In this document: in pieces, positions 9,161 through 18,339 of the stretch | Layout: each line of letters begins with the position of its first letter | Numbering within the stretch: the first letter of the stretch is position 1 | Assembly: GCF_002000025.1 (NCBI RefSeq) | Contig: NZ_MUZV01000017.1 | Coordinates: 1 to 61,978, forward strand | Direction of reading: 5' to 3' | Source of the DNA: Cognaticolwellia aestuarii | Lineage (GTDB): Bacteria; Pseudomonadota; Gammaproteobacteria; Enterobacterales; Alteromonadaceae | DNA length: 61,978 bases | Program-made: the position numbers and the translations under genes | The notes under the pieces: generated by a model | What the model was told of the DNA's origin: nothing | Databases searched by the model: none | What the model saw: the letters and a program-made list of their open reading frames with translations, nothing else

Positions 9161-10293
9161 TGCTCGTGCCAACTCGAAAATTATTAGCTCAACTACATGG
9201 ATGGTTAGGAGTGGTTTCAGCTGCTTTTATCATGCTTGTAGCGGGCTCAGGCGTTATGCTCGCTTTTGTTGGCGAGCTATTTCTTGCGCAATACGGTGAT
9301 GTACTAAAAGCAACACCTGCGCTAGCTAATCCTCAAGTGGCTAATGTCACTACATTAATTGCATCGGCTACAAAAGGTTACGAAGATAATTTTCAAACGG
9401 TGGGGGTATTAATGCCTAATAGCCGTGTTGAAGGAATAGAAACGGCGATGGTGTTTGTTATGCCCACGGGCTCACAAGCTAGTGAAGGCATACGTATGTT
9501 AAGCATTGATCCTTGGAGTGCTCAATTCAAAGGAGACTTTCCATTAAGTGGAGCATTTGCCCATGAGTTAATTGATTTTCATCATTCTTTACTACTGGGC
9601 GATCCAGGTATTATTTTTGTTTGTATTCTCGCCATTTTGTTAATTTTTTTTGTGATAACAGGTTTATATATTTGGTTGCCAAAATACAATAAAAACTGGC
9701 GTAAATCGACCCCGTTAAATTTTCGAAGGGGCATAAAAAAGTCTTGCTTTTCATTGCATACATGGTTTGGTGTTTGGGGAGCATTATTCATCATTTACTT
9801 CTGTTTAACAGGCCTAGCGTTAGCAAAACCTGGGTGGTTTAGTCCTTTATTATCGCCACCTAATTACGCGCCTCCAATTAGCGCCGGATTTGAAAAAATA
9901 TGTAATGATCGTATTACTCCTGACGATGCTGAAACGGTTGGTAATAAACAATTTCCAGGTAAAACGCTAGCAACTTTTTTTATGCCTAATGTAGAAAATG
10001 GCCCGTATATGCTGACGTATAGGTCGAGTGACGATAATAACAAGCGTGATGGTGATGGGCGGATTTTCATTCATGCATCATGTAAAGGTTTGATGCATAT
10101 AGAAAGAGCAGAGCTGTCAAAAACATCAGTGCAAGTAACGGACATGCTATTGTCATTGCATGGTGGTTATAGTTTTGGCAAAGCGCTTGGCCCTATTCTG
10201 GTCGTGTTTACCGGCCTTAGCCTTATTATTTTGGTCGTAACGGGGGTGGTAAAATTTTTTACTCGTACTATAAGCAGACGGCGAAACACTTGA
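9160..10293 (+). CDS. PepSY-domain inner-membrane protein (probable ferri-siderophore reductase)
   Basis: 377 aa with four membrane helices (~15-38, 150-172, 198-220 and 345-368) and two periplasmic loops. Conserved histidines sit at the helix ends (H13, H135/H141/H142 in HELIDFHHSLLLGD, H200 in SLHTWFG, and a late LSLHGGYSFG). This is the PepSY_TM layout; relatives such as FoxB and FpvG reduce iron-siderophore complexes in the periplasm through heme held by such histidines. Direct overlap with the receptor gene supports release of iron from the same siderophore. Confidence 0.82.
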   Translation: MLVPTRKLLAQLHGWLGVVSAAFIMLVAGSGVMLAFVGELFLAQYGDVLKATPALANPQVANVTTLIASATKGYEDNFQTVGVLMPNSRVEGIETAMVFVMPTGSQASEGIRMLSIDPWSAQFKGDFPLSGAFAHELIDFHHSLLLGDPGIIFVCILAILLIFFVITGLYIWLPKYNKNWRKSTPLNFRRGIKKSCFSLHTWFGVWGALFIIYFCLTGLALAKPGWFSPLLSPPNYAPPISAGFEKICNDRITPDDAETVGNKQFPGKTLATFFMPNVENGPYMLTYRSSDDNNKRDGDGRIFIHASCKGLMHIERAELSKTSVQVTDMLLSLHGGYSFGKALGPILVVFTGLSLIILVVTGVVKFFTRTISRRRNT

Positions 10294-10590
10294 CTTCTCT
10301 TTAAAGCATAATGTTGTATCGGCTTATTGGGGTTATTTAAAAATCATTAAGCCATTAGTGACGTTTTTTGAACATTGCACTATTAGGTATACAAAGCGAT
10401 AAGGGAAGTAAGTTATGGGGTGTGAGGAGGAAATAATCGCCAACTATTGTGGCGTAATCTACTTCTTTGATTGCCATAGTGGTGATATTTCTTTTCTTGC
10501 CGGGTTATAGATAACGTCGAGGATATAAAAACGGAGCTTTATCTTCACCTTTGACGTTACCTTTATTCGTTTTTTAAATACTTTTTCTTG

Positions 10591-11013
10591 CTACAAGACG
10601 TGCCCATTTACGATGAGTTTAACATCTATATTGCCGCGCACTGCATTTGAGTATGGGCATACTTGATGGGCAGTATTAACCAAAGTAACGGCTTCGTTTT
10701 GCGCTAATTCGATATCGACAGACAAAGTAACGGTTAACGCGAAGCCATTATTGTCATTTGGACCAATGCCTACCGTTGCTGTCGTTGGAGCTGTTGTAAT
10801 TGCTGTTTTTGTCTCACGTGCAACATGCAAAATAGCATTTGAAAAACAAGCCGCATAGCCTGCAGCAAATAATTGCTCAGGGTTAGTGGCTTCACCCGTT
10901 CCTCCCATTTCTTTTGGGTAGCTTAGGGCTAAATTCAACTTATTATCGTCAGTACTTACTTGGCCATTACGGCCGGCCTTTGCCGTTGCTGATGTGGTGT
11001 ATAACGTGGTCAT
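10591..11013 (-). CDS. ohr: Organic hydroperoxide resistance protein
   Basis: 140 aa from the ATG at 11013, which has GAGGAAC upstream; the longer frame to 11073 has no such site. Both catalytic cysteines of Ohr/OsmC peroxidases are present: C56 in AAGYAACFSNA and C119 in HQVCPYSNAVRGN. The enzyme reduces organic hydroperoxides with a thiol donor in the cytoplasm. The length equals typical Ohr. It is divergent from the OhrR-type repressor gene at 11166, with two mirror-image operator-like motifs between them. Confidence 0.93.
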   Translation of the reverse strand: MTTLYTTSATAKAGRNGQVSTDDNKLNLALSYPKEMGGTGEATNPEQLFAAGYAACFSNAILHVARETKTAITTAPTTATVGIGPNDNNGFALTVTLSVDIELAQNEAVTLVNTAHQVCPYSNAVRGNIDVKLIVNGHVL

Positions 11014-11077
11014 GATTTGTTCCTCTTCGCTTGGATTTATGAACTTTAGATTAGCAGGGTAAGTTGTGTGCATTTAA

Positions 11078-11144
11078 ATTGTGCGCAATCAATGTGCGTA
11101 TGCTAATTGAGTTTTTAGGTGAAAGCAAGTATATTGCGCACAAT
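11078..11144. promoter_or_regulatory. Two inverted operator motifs between ohr and ohrR
   Basis: ATTGTGCGCAAT at 11078-11089 and its exact reverse complement ATTGCGCACAAT at 11133-11144. One lies 64 bp before the ohr start, the other 21 bp before the ohrR start. The symmetric arrangement suggests that OhrR represses both genes. Confidence 0.7.
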
Positions 11145-11165
11145 CTATTTTATGTGTGATATTTC

Positions 11166-11615
11166 ATGACAAAACCTGACTCATCTTCGAACCTTACGTT
11201 GGATAAGCAAATTTGTTTTTCTTTGTATAGTGCGTCAAATGCAATGGCGCGCTCTTATCAGCCGTTATTGAAAAAACTCGATCTCACTTACCTACAATAC
11301 ATTGTGATGATGGTGCTATGGCAAGACTCAACAATGAATGTGAAAGAACTTGGCGCTAAAGTACATTTAGATTCAGGTACGTTAACACCTTTATTGAAAC
11401 GTTTAGAAGCTAAGGGGCTAGTTATTCGTTCGCGGAGTCAAAGTGATGAACGGGTAAGGCTTATCAGCTTATCGGATGCAGGAAAAAAATTGCGCCAAGC
11501 CGCAGAGCAAGTGCCTGATATGATGATGTGTAAATCGAAAATGACTTCTGAAGAGTTAAGTAGTTTGAAGCAAGCATGTGATTTGTTGTTGAAGAACTTA
11601 ACGACAGCTGACTAA
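11166..11615 (+). CDS. ohrR: MarR/OhrR-family peroxide-sensing repressor
   Basis: 149 aa winged-helix regulator. C17 in the N-terminal helix (LDKQICFSLYSASNA) is the peroxide-reactive cysteine position of OhrR. The DNA-binding wing is evident in KVHLDSGTLTPLLKRLEAKGL and RSRSQSDERVRLISLSDAG. A further Cys (MMMCKSK) near 122 could form the disulfide of two-cysteine OhrR proteins. Divergent from ohr with paired operators. Expected role: repress ohr and itself until C17 is oxidised by organic hydroperoxide. Confidence 0.9.
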   Translation: MTKPDSSSNLTLDKQICFSLYSASNAMARSYQPLLKKLDLTYLQYIVMMVLWQDSTMNVKELGAKVHLDSGTLTPLLKRLEAKGLVIRSRSQSDERVRLISLSDAGKKLRQAAEQVPDMMMCKSKMTSEELSSLKQACDLLLKNLTTAD

Positions 11616-11698
11616 AGCCATTTTTGACTTGTTTATTCAATCGCAGTTCAGCTCGTTATATAAATATTTTATGATCTTAATTGAGGCAATTTGTAGTA

Positions 11699-12481
11699 AT
11701 GCTAGCAAACTTAAAACAACTAAGTAGTCATTATGATGAACAAGGCTATTTTGTTATGAGAAACTATTTTAGTGCTGACGAAATAGCGGCATTAAGAACA
11801 GTGATATTAAAATTTCATGAATTATGGAAGCAGGATAATAGTGAGTTTTATCAACAAGAGGCCTTCAACTCTTCATTAATCACTGGCAGTCAGTATTTAG
11901 CCCCTGATGACCGGGTGCAGTTGTTTAACTTTATCAGTTCAAAAAAATTAATGAGTATTGTTGAGGCGGTGATTGCGACTAAGCCTGCATTTATGAACAC
12001 TCAATTATTTTTTAATCCTGTTAATCGTCAGCAAAAAGATTTCTGGCATCGCGATTGTCAGTATGATTACGACGTTGAAGGGCAGAAGAAAGTTATCAAT
12101 GAGTCGCAAGTTTTACACCTTCGAGTACCTTTATTTGATGAGCTTGGTATGGAGTTAGTGCCAGGTACGCATAAACGTTGGGACAACGAAGAAGAGTACA
12201 ATGTACGTCAAGAAGAGCAAGGGCGAATGAGTAGTGAAAACCTCTCAACGGGTAAAAAAGTTAGTTTAGCGGCAGGCGATTTATTGGTGTTTTCAGCTGA
12301 TATGATCCATCGTGGTTTATATGGCTTAGATAGGTTAGCTTTGGATATTTTAGTTTTTGATTCATCAGCAGATTATGTCGACTATGTTGATGATGATTGT
12401 TTACCTGATACGGCAATGTTGGCAAAAATTATCGACCCAAGATTGTTTCTTAATACCATGACATTAAAATTACAAAGTTAG
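11699..12481 (+). CDS. Phytanoyl-CoA dioxygenase (PhyH)-family oxygenase
   Basis: 260 aa. The iron-binding facial triad of 2-oxoglutarate-dependent PhyH enzymes is visible: H117-x-D119 (FWHRDCQYDY) and H204 (MIHRGL). PGTHKRWDNEE and LAAGDLLVFSADMIHRG are typical of the family. I prefer the ATG at 11699 over the TTG at 11681. The gene follows ohrR by 83 bases on the same strand but has no obvious functional tie to it. The substrate is unknown; relatives hydroxylate lipids, amino acids or small natural products. Confidence 0.78.
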   Translation: MLANLKQLSSHYDEQGYFVMRNYFSADEIAALRTVILKFHELWKQDNSEFYQQEAFNSSLITGSQYLAPDDRVQLFNFISSKKLMSIVEAVIATKPAFMNTQLFFNPVNRQQKDFWHRDCQYDYDVEGQKKVINESQVLHLRVPLFDELGMELVPGTHKRWDNEEEYNVRQEEQGRMSSENLSTGKKVSLAAGDLLVFSADMIHRGLYGLDRLALDILVFDSSADYVDYVDDDCLPDTAMLAKIIDPRLFLNTMTLKLQS

Positions 12482-12535
12482 TGCTTGGCATAGTTAAAAA
12501 ATGTCTGAGGATATCTACCTTAAACTAGACGAGAA

Positions 12536-13450
12536 CTATTGTGGCTTATTATTTACGTCAAACATTATTTTTAGCCATCTTAAATTCTCCGGACCCAGCT
12601 TAGCTTGCTCGTGCAGATCCTTGTTTTCATAAGCTTCCTTGTAAACATGGCAGATGGCGACTTCTGTGAGTTCTCGCCATCTTTCGTTGGCTAACTCATT
12701 AATACTACTTGCTGCAAAATCAGGGCCTGTTAAAGGATCGTATTGCGACTCTGTTGTTCTCAGTGTTAGTTCTAGTTGTTGTAAAATAGGGTTAATCACT
12801 TGTAGGGTGTTGGATTGCTCAAATTCTTTTGTTATGTGTGCTTCAGCGGCTTTTATTGATTTATCAAGTTGGTATTGATTTAGCTTTTCACCTGTCGGTC
12901 TTAGACCATATTTATTTAATAAGCCACCCACACTGGGCAGTAAAGCTTTAGCAGCAATACCAGCTCCTAGTAAAGGGTTTACAATCGCAGCCAGGCCACC
13001 AACCAACAACATACCGTATGTTAGTTTTTTATCTAACGCGTCTATTTGGTTTGCTAATGATTCGAGACTATTTTGTTTGCCATGGTTGTTATCTCTCACC
13101 ATTTCCTCTGCAGATTTGCGCATATAGTCTTTAAGCATAAATTCTGAGTGTTCATTGGGAAAATGAAAAATGCGTCTTTTGGGTAGGTTATTAATTTCAG
13201 GTACGGCATTGGGTAAGCAACGCATAGTGTGTAGAGCAAATTTATACTCTGACAACTCATAAGGTATGACAAAATAGTGTTTTTCGTCATATTGAATATC
13301 TTGATATTTATCTGATTTTTCAGCTGAAACAAAGATCGGCAAACCATGCCATTTTTCTTTAACTAGTGTATAGCTCGAGCTTAAATCTGCCGTTGCTTTG
13401 TCGCTTGCAGAACGTACTATGTTCATACTTTTTTTGAAAAAATTTTGCAT
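12536..13450 (-). CDS. Protein of unknown function with a hydrophobic hairpin
   Basis: 304 aa. A soluble N-terminal half (VKEKWHGLPIFVSAEK, LPKRRIFHFPNEHSEF) is followed by a charged helix (ESLANQIDALDKKL) and a long hydrophobic stretch at ~142-180 (GMLLVGGLAAIVNPLLGAGI) that could be a re-entrant or double membrane segment. The C-terminal part is helical and ends in a short globular piece. No signal peptide. AGGTG precedes the ATG. It resembles stand-alone genes of unknown role in marine gammaproteobacteria, but I cannot name a family. Confidence 0.6.
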   Translation of the reverse strand: MQNFFKKSMNIVRSASDKATADLSSSYTLVKEKWHGLPIFVSAEKSDKYQDIQYDEKHYFVIPYELSEYKFALHTMRCLPNAVPEINNLPKRRIFHFPNEHSEFMLKDYMRKSAEEMVRDNNHGKQNSLESLANQIDALDKKLTYGMLLVGGLAAIVNPLLGAGIAAKALLPSVGGLLNKYGLRPTGEKLNQYQLDKSIKAAEAHITKEFEQSNTLQVINPILQQLELTLRTTESQYDPLTGPDFAASSINELANERWRELTEVAICHVYKEAYENKDLHEQAKLGPENLRWLKIMFDVNNKPQ

Positions 13451-13942
13451 GTGATTACACCTATTGCATTAGCAATTATCGATAACATAGCTAATAACTT
13501 TGCAAGCACCATTTTTGCACTTGATAAAATAGCACTCCCATAGCCACAAGCACCGTTTCGTTGGCATTAACGCTAAGAGCTAAAATTTAAGGGCAGAATT
13601 AGCGTTTAAAGTGCTTAATATAACATTAACCACCATTTATCCAATTAACGGACACTCAGACTTTTTTATATTTAACAAACTGTTATTCAATATGATTTTT
13701 ATGGGGAAAGCAGTAAATACCAATTAAAACACCATTAACGTCGATTGATGCAAGTTACTCATTTTTTAACTGATACTCGCAAAGGTTTATGATCTTTATC
13801 AGGCGCTTATTAAGCAACGTTTATGGTCAATAGTATCTTTATAATATCTGTAGTAGAAGGGTGTCAATTTTTTTTACAAAAATGGTAGCAAATGATAAAG
13901 ACAAAATTTTATGTTTATGAAAGTATTATATTTAACTGCTGC
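13451..13942. other. Long A+T-rich intergenic region
   Basis: No gene seen. An 8-bp inverted repeat AACGCTAA / TTAGCGTT (13569-13576 and 13599-13606) is the only structure I note. The right part should hold activator sites for the sigma-54-like promoter that follows. Confidence 0.4.
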
Positions 13943-13956
13943 GGTGTGTTACTTGC
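13943..13956 (+). promoter_or_regulatory. Candidate sigma-54 promoter of PEP-CTERM gene 1
   Basis: GG (13943-13944) and GC (13955-13956) are separated by exactly 10 bases, and the -12 element reads TTGCT. The -24 element (CGGTGTG) is only a partial match to TGGCACG. Weaker than the promoter at 39413, but in the same place relative to a gene of the same class. Confidence 0.4.
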
Positions 13957-13996
13957 TTGTATTGTTTGAATAATAACTAAAATGTTGGAGAAAGGC

Positions 13997-14773
13997 ATGA
14001 CTATGAAATATCTAAAATTAACTTTAATCAGTTGTACTTTAGTAATAACTTCATTTGCTAAAGCAGGAATAATTAACGATACGGATGTTACCAATGACGT
14101 TATTTTCGGTAGCGGGAACGCGAATGGATTTTTTACTGTTGCACAAGATAACGGTATTGAAATTGGTCTGCGTGGCAAACTGCGACATAATTTAACGGGC
14201 TCGCCAGAGAATACTTTTAACAGTAATGGTGATGGTACATATACTTTTGACGCTGGTGTTGCGCCAACCCAAACATCACCAACAGCGGTATGGAGCTATG
14301 AATGGTCTATTAACTCAGATTATTTAGAAAGCACAGGTGCTAACTTAAGTGATTATATTTTTGAGCTAAGTATAGATAAAGACCCGACTGCCGGCGTAGA
14401 CTTTTTTACATTTAACCTTCTTGATGGTTATTTTGACCACGCTATAGGCACTAATGCCACGGGTAATGGCGATGGTAGCGTTGCTGCAAATTTAGCAGAC
14501 TTTGATAGCCTAATTGACAGTAATAATATCGCTCAAAACTCATGGAAGCCGCATTGGGTCTTAGGCGCTTTTGGTTTTGATCCAACGCTAGATGCCACAT
14601 ATGATATATCTATTGCGGCATGGTCACGTACACAACCGAGCGATCTTTTAGTAAGAAATACAATCCAAATCATAGCTGGCAATGGGGCTACTGCTGTTCC
14701 AGAGCCATCAACGTTAGCCATTTTTATGTTGGCTCTGGTTGGTTTAGCTTCCCGTCGCATTAAAAAGCACTAA
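13997..14773 (+). CDS. PEP-CTERM sorting-signal protein 1
   Basis: 258 aa exported protein. Start chosen at 13997 because GGAGAAAGG ends just before it; 13982 has no site. Signal peptide ~1-23 (MTMKYLKLTLISCTLVITS...). The body is Asp/Asn/Gly/Thr-rich and likely beta-structured. The C-terminus shows the tripartite exosortase signal: VPEPSTLAIF, a hydrophobic helix (MLALVGLA) and a basic end (SRRIKKH). Exosortase/EpsH systems cut such tails and pass the protein to the surface or biofilm matrix. No exosortase lies in the window. A perfect intrinsic terminator follows. Confidence 0.85.
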   Translation: MTMKYLKLTLISCTLVITSFAKAGIINDTDVTNDVIFGSGNANGFFTVAQDNGIEIGLRGKLRHNLTGSPENTFNSNGDGTYTFDAGVAPTQTSPTAVWSYEWSINSDYLESTGANLSDYIFELSIDKDPTAGVDFFTFNLLDGYFDHAIGTNATGNGDGSVAANLADFDSLIDSNNIAQNSWKPHWVLGAFGFDPTLDATYDISIAAWSRTQPSDLLVRNTIQIIAGNGATAVPEPSTLAIFMLALVGLASRRIKKH

Positions 14774-14791
14774 GTCGTCTAGTTTGTATTA

Positions 14792-14819
14792 AAAAAGCAC
14801 TATAAATAGTGCTTTTTTT
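14792..14819. terminator. Bidirectional intrinsic terminator
   Basis: Stem AGCACTAT / ATAGTGCT around a two-base AA centre (AT pairs probably open to form the loop), with A-run before and T-run after. Serves the PEP-CTERM gene (+) and the convergent cold-shock/DUF1294 gene (-). Confidence 0.85.
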
Positions 14820-14864
14820 CTATTCCTGAAGCTTGTTCGAGTACAAGTGACTATTATGATTAAA

Positions 14865-15470
14865 TTATTTCAACACCTGTAATAAATGCTCACCATTTTC
14901 AGAGGTAAGCCACACTAGTGTGGCACAGTTGATGATGACGGTGCTCCAAAATATTATCCTAAAACTGCGTTTTTTTGATTTATGCCGAAGTAGTTGCTGG
15001 GCAATGGCTCCGCCAGGCCAACCACCAATCAGTGCTAAAAAGTGCAGACTAGCTTCAGATATGCGCCAAGCACCACGTTTAGCTTTTGATTTATCAAGCG
15101 CATATATTAAATAAGTGAATACACTCAGAGCTAGGTATGCCAGTGCTAAAGCTTGTGGTATATAGTTCAATAGCAATGCCACCATCAAGAATCCAAGGAA
15201 GGCTACTGATAAGTAAATTGAGAATTTATTTATGCGTTTCGTTTGTCGTTTGATCAGCTTTTCACCCAGATAAGTTGCGTTATCAGCACAATAACGTCCT
15301 TGTTTGTCTTTTGTTATTGAAAACGTAATGACATCGTTAGCTTTAGGTGTGCGTTGACGGTTCTCGAAGGCAGTTTTATGAATGAAAACATCGTCACCAC
15401 CACTATTAGGGGTAATAAAACCAAATGCTTTGTCATTATTCCACTTTAGTAAGGTTCCTTTTAAGCGCAT
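14865..15470 (-). CDS. Cold-shock domain / DUF1294 membrane protein
   Basis: 201 aa. Residues ~1-70 are a cold-shock domain (GTLLKWNNDKAFGFITPNSGG, DDVFIHKTAFE), an OB-fold that binds single-stranded nucleic acid. Residues ~80-195 have several membrane helices and the DUF1294 signature (YALDKSKAKRGAWRISE, LHFLALIGGWPGGAIAQQ, RHKSKKRSFR). This fusion is common in proteobacteria; it may place an RNA-binding module at the inner membrane. AGGATT lies 6 bases before the ATG. The exact role is not established in any homologue that I know. Confidence 0.8.
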   Translation of the reverse strand: MRLKGTLLKWNNDKAFGFITPNSGGDDVFIHKTAFENRQRTPKANDVITFSITKDKQGRYCADNATYLGEKLIKRQTKRINKFSIYLSVAFLGFLMVALLLNYIPQALALAYLALSVFTYLIYALDKSKAKRGAWRISEASLHFLALIGGWPGGAIAQQLLRHKSKKRSFRIIFWSTVIINCATLVWLTSENGEHLLQVLK

Positions 15471-15653
15471 AACTTAATCCTGTAATCGCTTTTTAATCAT
15501 GGCTACTTTACCCTGATACGTTGTACTTTGCAGTGATAAACTAGCTTAAAATTTATTTTTATCAAGTTTTGCTTCATGTAGATTAGCGGATATTGATATA
15601 TCCATCTCTTGATAATTGACTTACACTCTAACTATCTGACTATACTTGATATT

Positions 15654-16874
15654 ATGCTTATGACTGCTGACCGATTTATTCCTTATCGAAAACAAGACAT
15701 TGTTGAAATGTGCTTGCGAGAGTTTGATTTTGATGATTCTTCGTCACTGTTTCGACAGTTTTGTGATTTATTATCGAACAGTCTCCATGTTGAATACCAT
15801 AAAACTGTCGAGCAGTTAAAAAATGATTATGCACCGTTTGATCCAAATGCTGATACTAAACCGTTAACGCCTTTTACTGCTGAGCATAAAGCGCAATGCC
15901 AAGCTCGTTTTGCAAATACATTTGCTCGGGTGCTAAATGCTGCTAATTTTGAAAGAATTACCGAACAAGATCTTCAAGATGCGTTAACGGAGGAGTCATT
16001 GTTTAAAGTTAGGCTTGAAGTAGAGTTTGATGATTTTGAACAAGTGGTATTTTACCGTCGAGGAGAATCGCAATTAACTGAAACGATTACTTCTGTATTT
16101 GGTTTGCGAAAACAAACGATTAATTTTACAAATTATGATCGGGTTGCCGTATTTATTACTTTTAAAGATAAAGCACATTTCGAGAGTAAAAAGAAATCAC
16201 TGATAGGCTTTGAGCCAGGCTCTACCATAGTGAAACTATTTCAAAATGTACCCAAAGCGGATCTAGAAATGTTATTTCCTAATAGTGAAGTACGGATGCG
16301 GCCAATCGATAAGGCGGTTATTGGGGCATCTGCGGTAGTCGGTGGTGCGGTAGTGTTAGTAACTAAGCTTGGCGCTTCATTGGTATTATTAGCAACGCTA
16401 TTAGCTTTTTGGTTTGGCTGGCGTGCCGAGTCAGTTGAGATGACACAGCAGCATTTTATTTCTCTGGCGATAGGTTTGGGCGTTTTTGGTGGTTTTATTT
16501 TTAAAGAGTGGAGTAAATTTAAGAATAGAAAAATTAAATTTATGAAGGCATTATCAGACAATCTGTATTTTAAAAATCTCGACAATAACGCTGGGGTTTT
16601 TCACACGCTGATTGATGCAGCAGAAGATGAAGATTTTAAAGAGGCGGTATTAGCTTATAGTTTTTTGCTCAATTGCCCTGAAGGTTGTCGTTCAGCAACG
16701 ATTGATCAGCAGATAGAGCATTGGTTTAAAAGTCATTATCAATGTCAGCTAGATTTTGAAATATCAGACGCATTAAGTAAGCTTGAGCGAATGCAGTTGG
16801 TTACGGTAAAAGACGGTATTTACCATGCTGTTTCATTGGAAAAAGCGAAACAGCAGTTAGTTAGAGGCTGTTAA
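15654..16874 (+). CDS. DUF3754 (TMEM143-like) membrane protein
   Basis: 406 aa from the ATG at 15654; an in-frame TTG at 15609 and an ATG at 15660 are alternatives and no ribosome site is decisive. The central part carries the DUF3754 signature (VAVFITFKDKAHFESKK, IVKLFQNVPKADLEMLFPNSEVRM) followed by two membrane helices (~225-262 and 270-292). The C-terminal part has a helical domain (FLLNCPEGCRSATIDQQIEHWF). Homologues include mitochondrial TMEM143; their biochemical function is unknown. Stands alone, with its own strong terminator downstream. Confidence 0.72.
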   Translation: MLMTADRFIPYRKQDIVEMCLREFDFDDSSSLFRQFCDLLSNSLHVEYHKTVEQLKNDYAPFDPNADTKPLTPFTAEHKAQCQARFANTFARVLNAANFERITEQDLQDALTEESLFKVRLEVEFDDFEQVVFYRRGESQLTETITSVFGLRKQTINFTNYDRVAVFITFKDKAHFESKKKSLIGFEPGSTIVKLFQNVPKADLEMLFPNSEVRMRPIDKAVIGASAVVGGAVVLVTKLGASLVLLATLLAFWFGWRAESVEMTQQHFISLAIGLGVFGGFIFKEWSKFKNRKIKFMKALSDNLYFKNLDNNAGVFHTLIDAAEDEDFKEAVLAYSFLLNCPEGCRSATIDQQIEHWFKSHYQCQLDFEISDALSKLERMQLVTVKDGIYHAVSLEKAKQQLVRGC

Positions 16875-16965
16875 ACTTTCATTTTATAGCACTGTTGACT
16901 TGAAAAATTGCTACTTCAGGCGCTTCTAGAAATGGCTTTAAAAATACTCGAGTCACCATCATTTA

Positions 16966-17000
16966 AAACAACTTAAAATCATTTTAAGTTGTTTATTTTT
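16966..17000 (+). terminator. Intrinsic terminator
   Basis: Perfect 12-bp stem AAACAACTTAAA / TTTAAGTTGTTT with loop ATCAT, followed by ATTTTT. Terminates the DUF3754 gene. Confidence 0.75.
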
Positions 17001-17027
17001 ATATTTTATTGGTTTTTTTGTTGTTGT

Positions 17028-17075
17028 GGTAATAGTGCCGACTAACATGATAATTGGCACTATTACCATGTTAGT
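17028..17075. other. Interlocked inverted repeats (pseudoknot-type arrangement)
   Basis: Arm A GGTAATAGTGCC (17028-17039), arm B ACTAACAT (17041-17048), A' GGCACTATTACC (17056-17067), B' ATGTTAGT (17068-17075). Both pairs are perfect (12 and 8 bp) and the order A-B-A'-B' is that of an H-type pseudoknot. It lies between two convergent genes. Confidence 0.6.
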
Positions 17076-17088
17076 TGTTCGTGATGAT

Positions 17089-18339
17089 TTACATTAACTC
17101 CCATATTTCCCAGCTTTCAAAATGATATTTTCTTGCCAGCTCTAATGCGATTGCTTGGTGCTTTTCTGCTAGTTCAGCCTTTTTAATGCCAGCATAGTAA
17201 ACACTCATTTGCTTATGCCAACCGGGATAGCTTTCGCCCTGATCTTTTACTTGTTGAAGCAACTGCAAGGCTTTAGGAAAGTTTTTCTTTTTGTTAAAGC
17301 CGTTGGCAATATGAATAGTTACTAAGGTTAAAGACTCTGGAAACTCGGCAGCAAGCTCGACAAGAATGTCATCAACTTGGTCAATTTGTTTTGACCAAAA
17401 CAAATATTTGTTAAATTGATAGCCATGTAGCCATTCAAATTGAAAACCTGCCCATTGCTTTTTCTGTGCCTTAAAGTGCGCAAACACTTGTTTATAGTCG
17501 CCTAAGGCAAGCATGTCGGTACCGTCAATTGCATAATTGGGCGCTAAAAATTGTAAACCGTCATAAATAGCGGGTAGTGCAGTCGTGAAGTGATTTTCAT
17601 TCGGGTAATGTTTGTATTGCCAGTTTAATGATTTTGCGGCTGATGCTTCAAAAGTCTGAATAACTTTATCAACACCCATTCCCTCTTCGTTGGCGAGTGA
17701 AATAAATACTGGAGCGGTGAGTTTTTTTTCTGTTAGTAAAGGCGTTAATTTACTGGCTAAGCTGTACTCGTCAAACCAAGCGCTAGGGCTCATGGCGAGA
17801 AAGGCATTAAATGGCGTGCCTTCTTGCATCATGCTATAGAGGGTAAATAAACCGCCAAGTGAATAACCAGCAAGCGCTTTTTGGCTATTGGTACGGTATT
17901 GCTGGTCAATCAAGGGCAATAACTCTTGGCTTAAGTAAGCTTGTAATTTGCTGGCATGGCCGAAAGCATCATCTTTATTATCTGGCCATGTTGTTGTTTT
18001 GAGGTAATCATCGCCCCCCTGATTAGCAATACCTACAACTATCATAGGGGGGATTTTACCCATTCGTGCTAAGTTTTTTACGACCGCTGAAACATGTTGA
18101 AATTGAAAGTCTGCGTCAATCACAAAAAGGCTCGGGTAGGATCTTTTATTCATGGAATAACGTTCGGGAAGCGAGACCATATAACGTCTTTTTTCAGCAA
18201 ATATGGTTGAGGAATGTTGTAATTCATAAGCGCTGATAATTGGCCTACCTGATTGCTGTATATTTGTTTCTGCTGCGAAGCTTAGGGTATTGAAACCGGT
18301 TACAGCGGTAAGTAGCCATATTATTTTTTTTAGTATCAT
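17089..18339 (-). CDS. Secreted alpha/beta-hydrolase (putative esterase family, IroE/Fes-like)
   Basis: 416 aa, signal peptide ~1-23. Residues ~40-270 match the PF00756 putative esterase fold: RRYMVSLPERY, YPSLFVIDAD, nucleophile S160 in AGYSLGG, and probable catalytic H250 in PNENHFTT. Residues ~280-416 are helical with TPR-like repeats (ALQLLQQVKDQGESYP, AELAEKHQAIALELARKY). This architecture occurs in periplasmic esterases, some of which cut siderophore esters. No siderophore gene is adjacent (the receptor island is 8 kb away), so the substrate stays open. Confidence 0.8.
   Translation of the reverse strand: MILKKIIWLLTAVTGFNTLSFAAETNIQQSGRPIISAYELQHSSTIFAEKRRYMVSLPERYSMNKRSYPSLFVIDADFQFQHVSAVVKNLARMGKIPPMIVVGIANQGGDDYLKTTTWPDNKDDAFGHASKLQAYLSQELLPLIDQQYRTNSQKALAGYSLGGLFTLYSMMQEGTPFNAFLAMSPSAWFDEYSLASKLTPLLTEKKLTAPVFISLANEEGMGVDKVIQTFEASAAKSLNWQYKHYPNENHFTTALPAIYDGLQFLAPNYAIDGTDMLALGDYKQVFAHFKAQKKQWAGFQFEWLHGYQFNKYLFWSKQIDQVDDILVELAAEFPESLTLVTIHIANGFNKKKNFPKALQLLQQVKDQGESYPGWHKQMSVYYAGIKKAELAEKHQAIALELARKYHFESWEIWELM

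Noticed and set aside
10415-10510. 31-aa frame starting MGCEEEIIANYCG with GGGAAG upstream
   Set aside because: Too short, no signal peptide or known motif; kept only as a note.
17089-18339. Enterobactin-type esterase for the siderophore island
   Set aside because: The fold fits, but the gene is 7-8 kb from the receptor, has its own promoter and no Fur-like site was seen.
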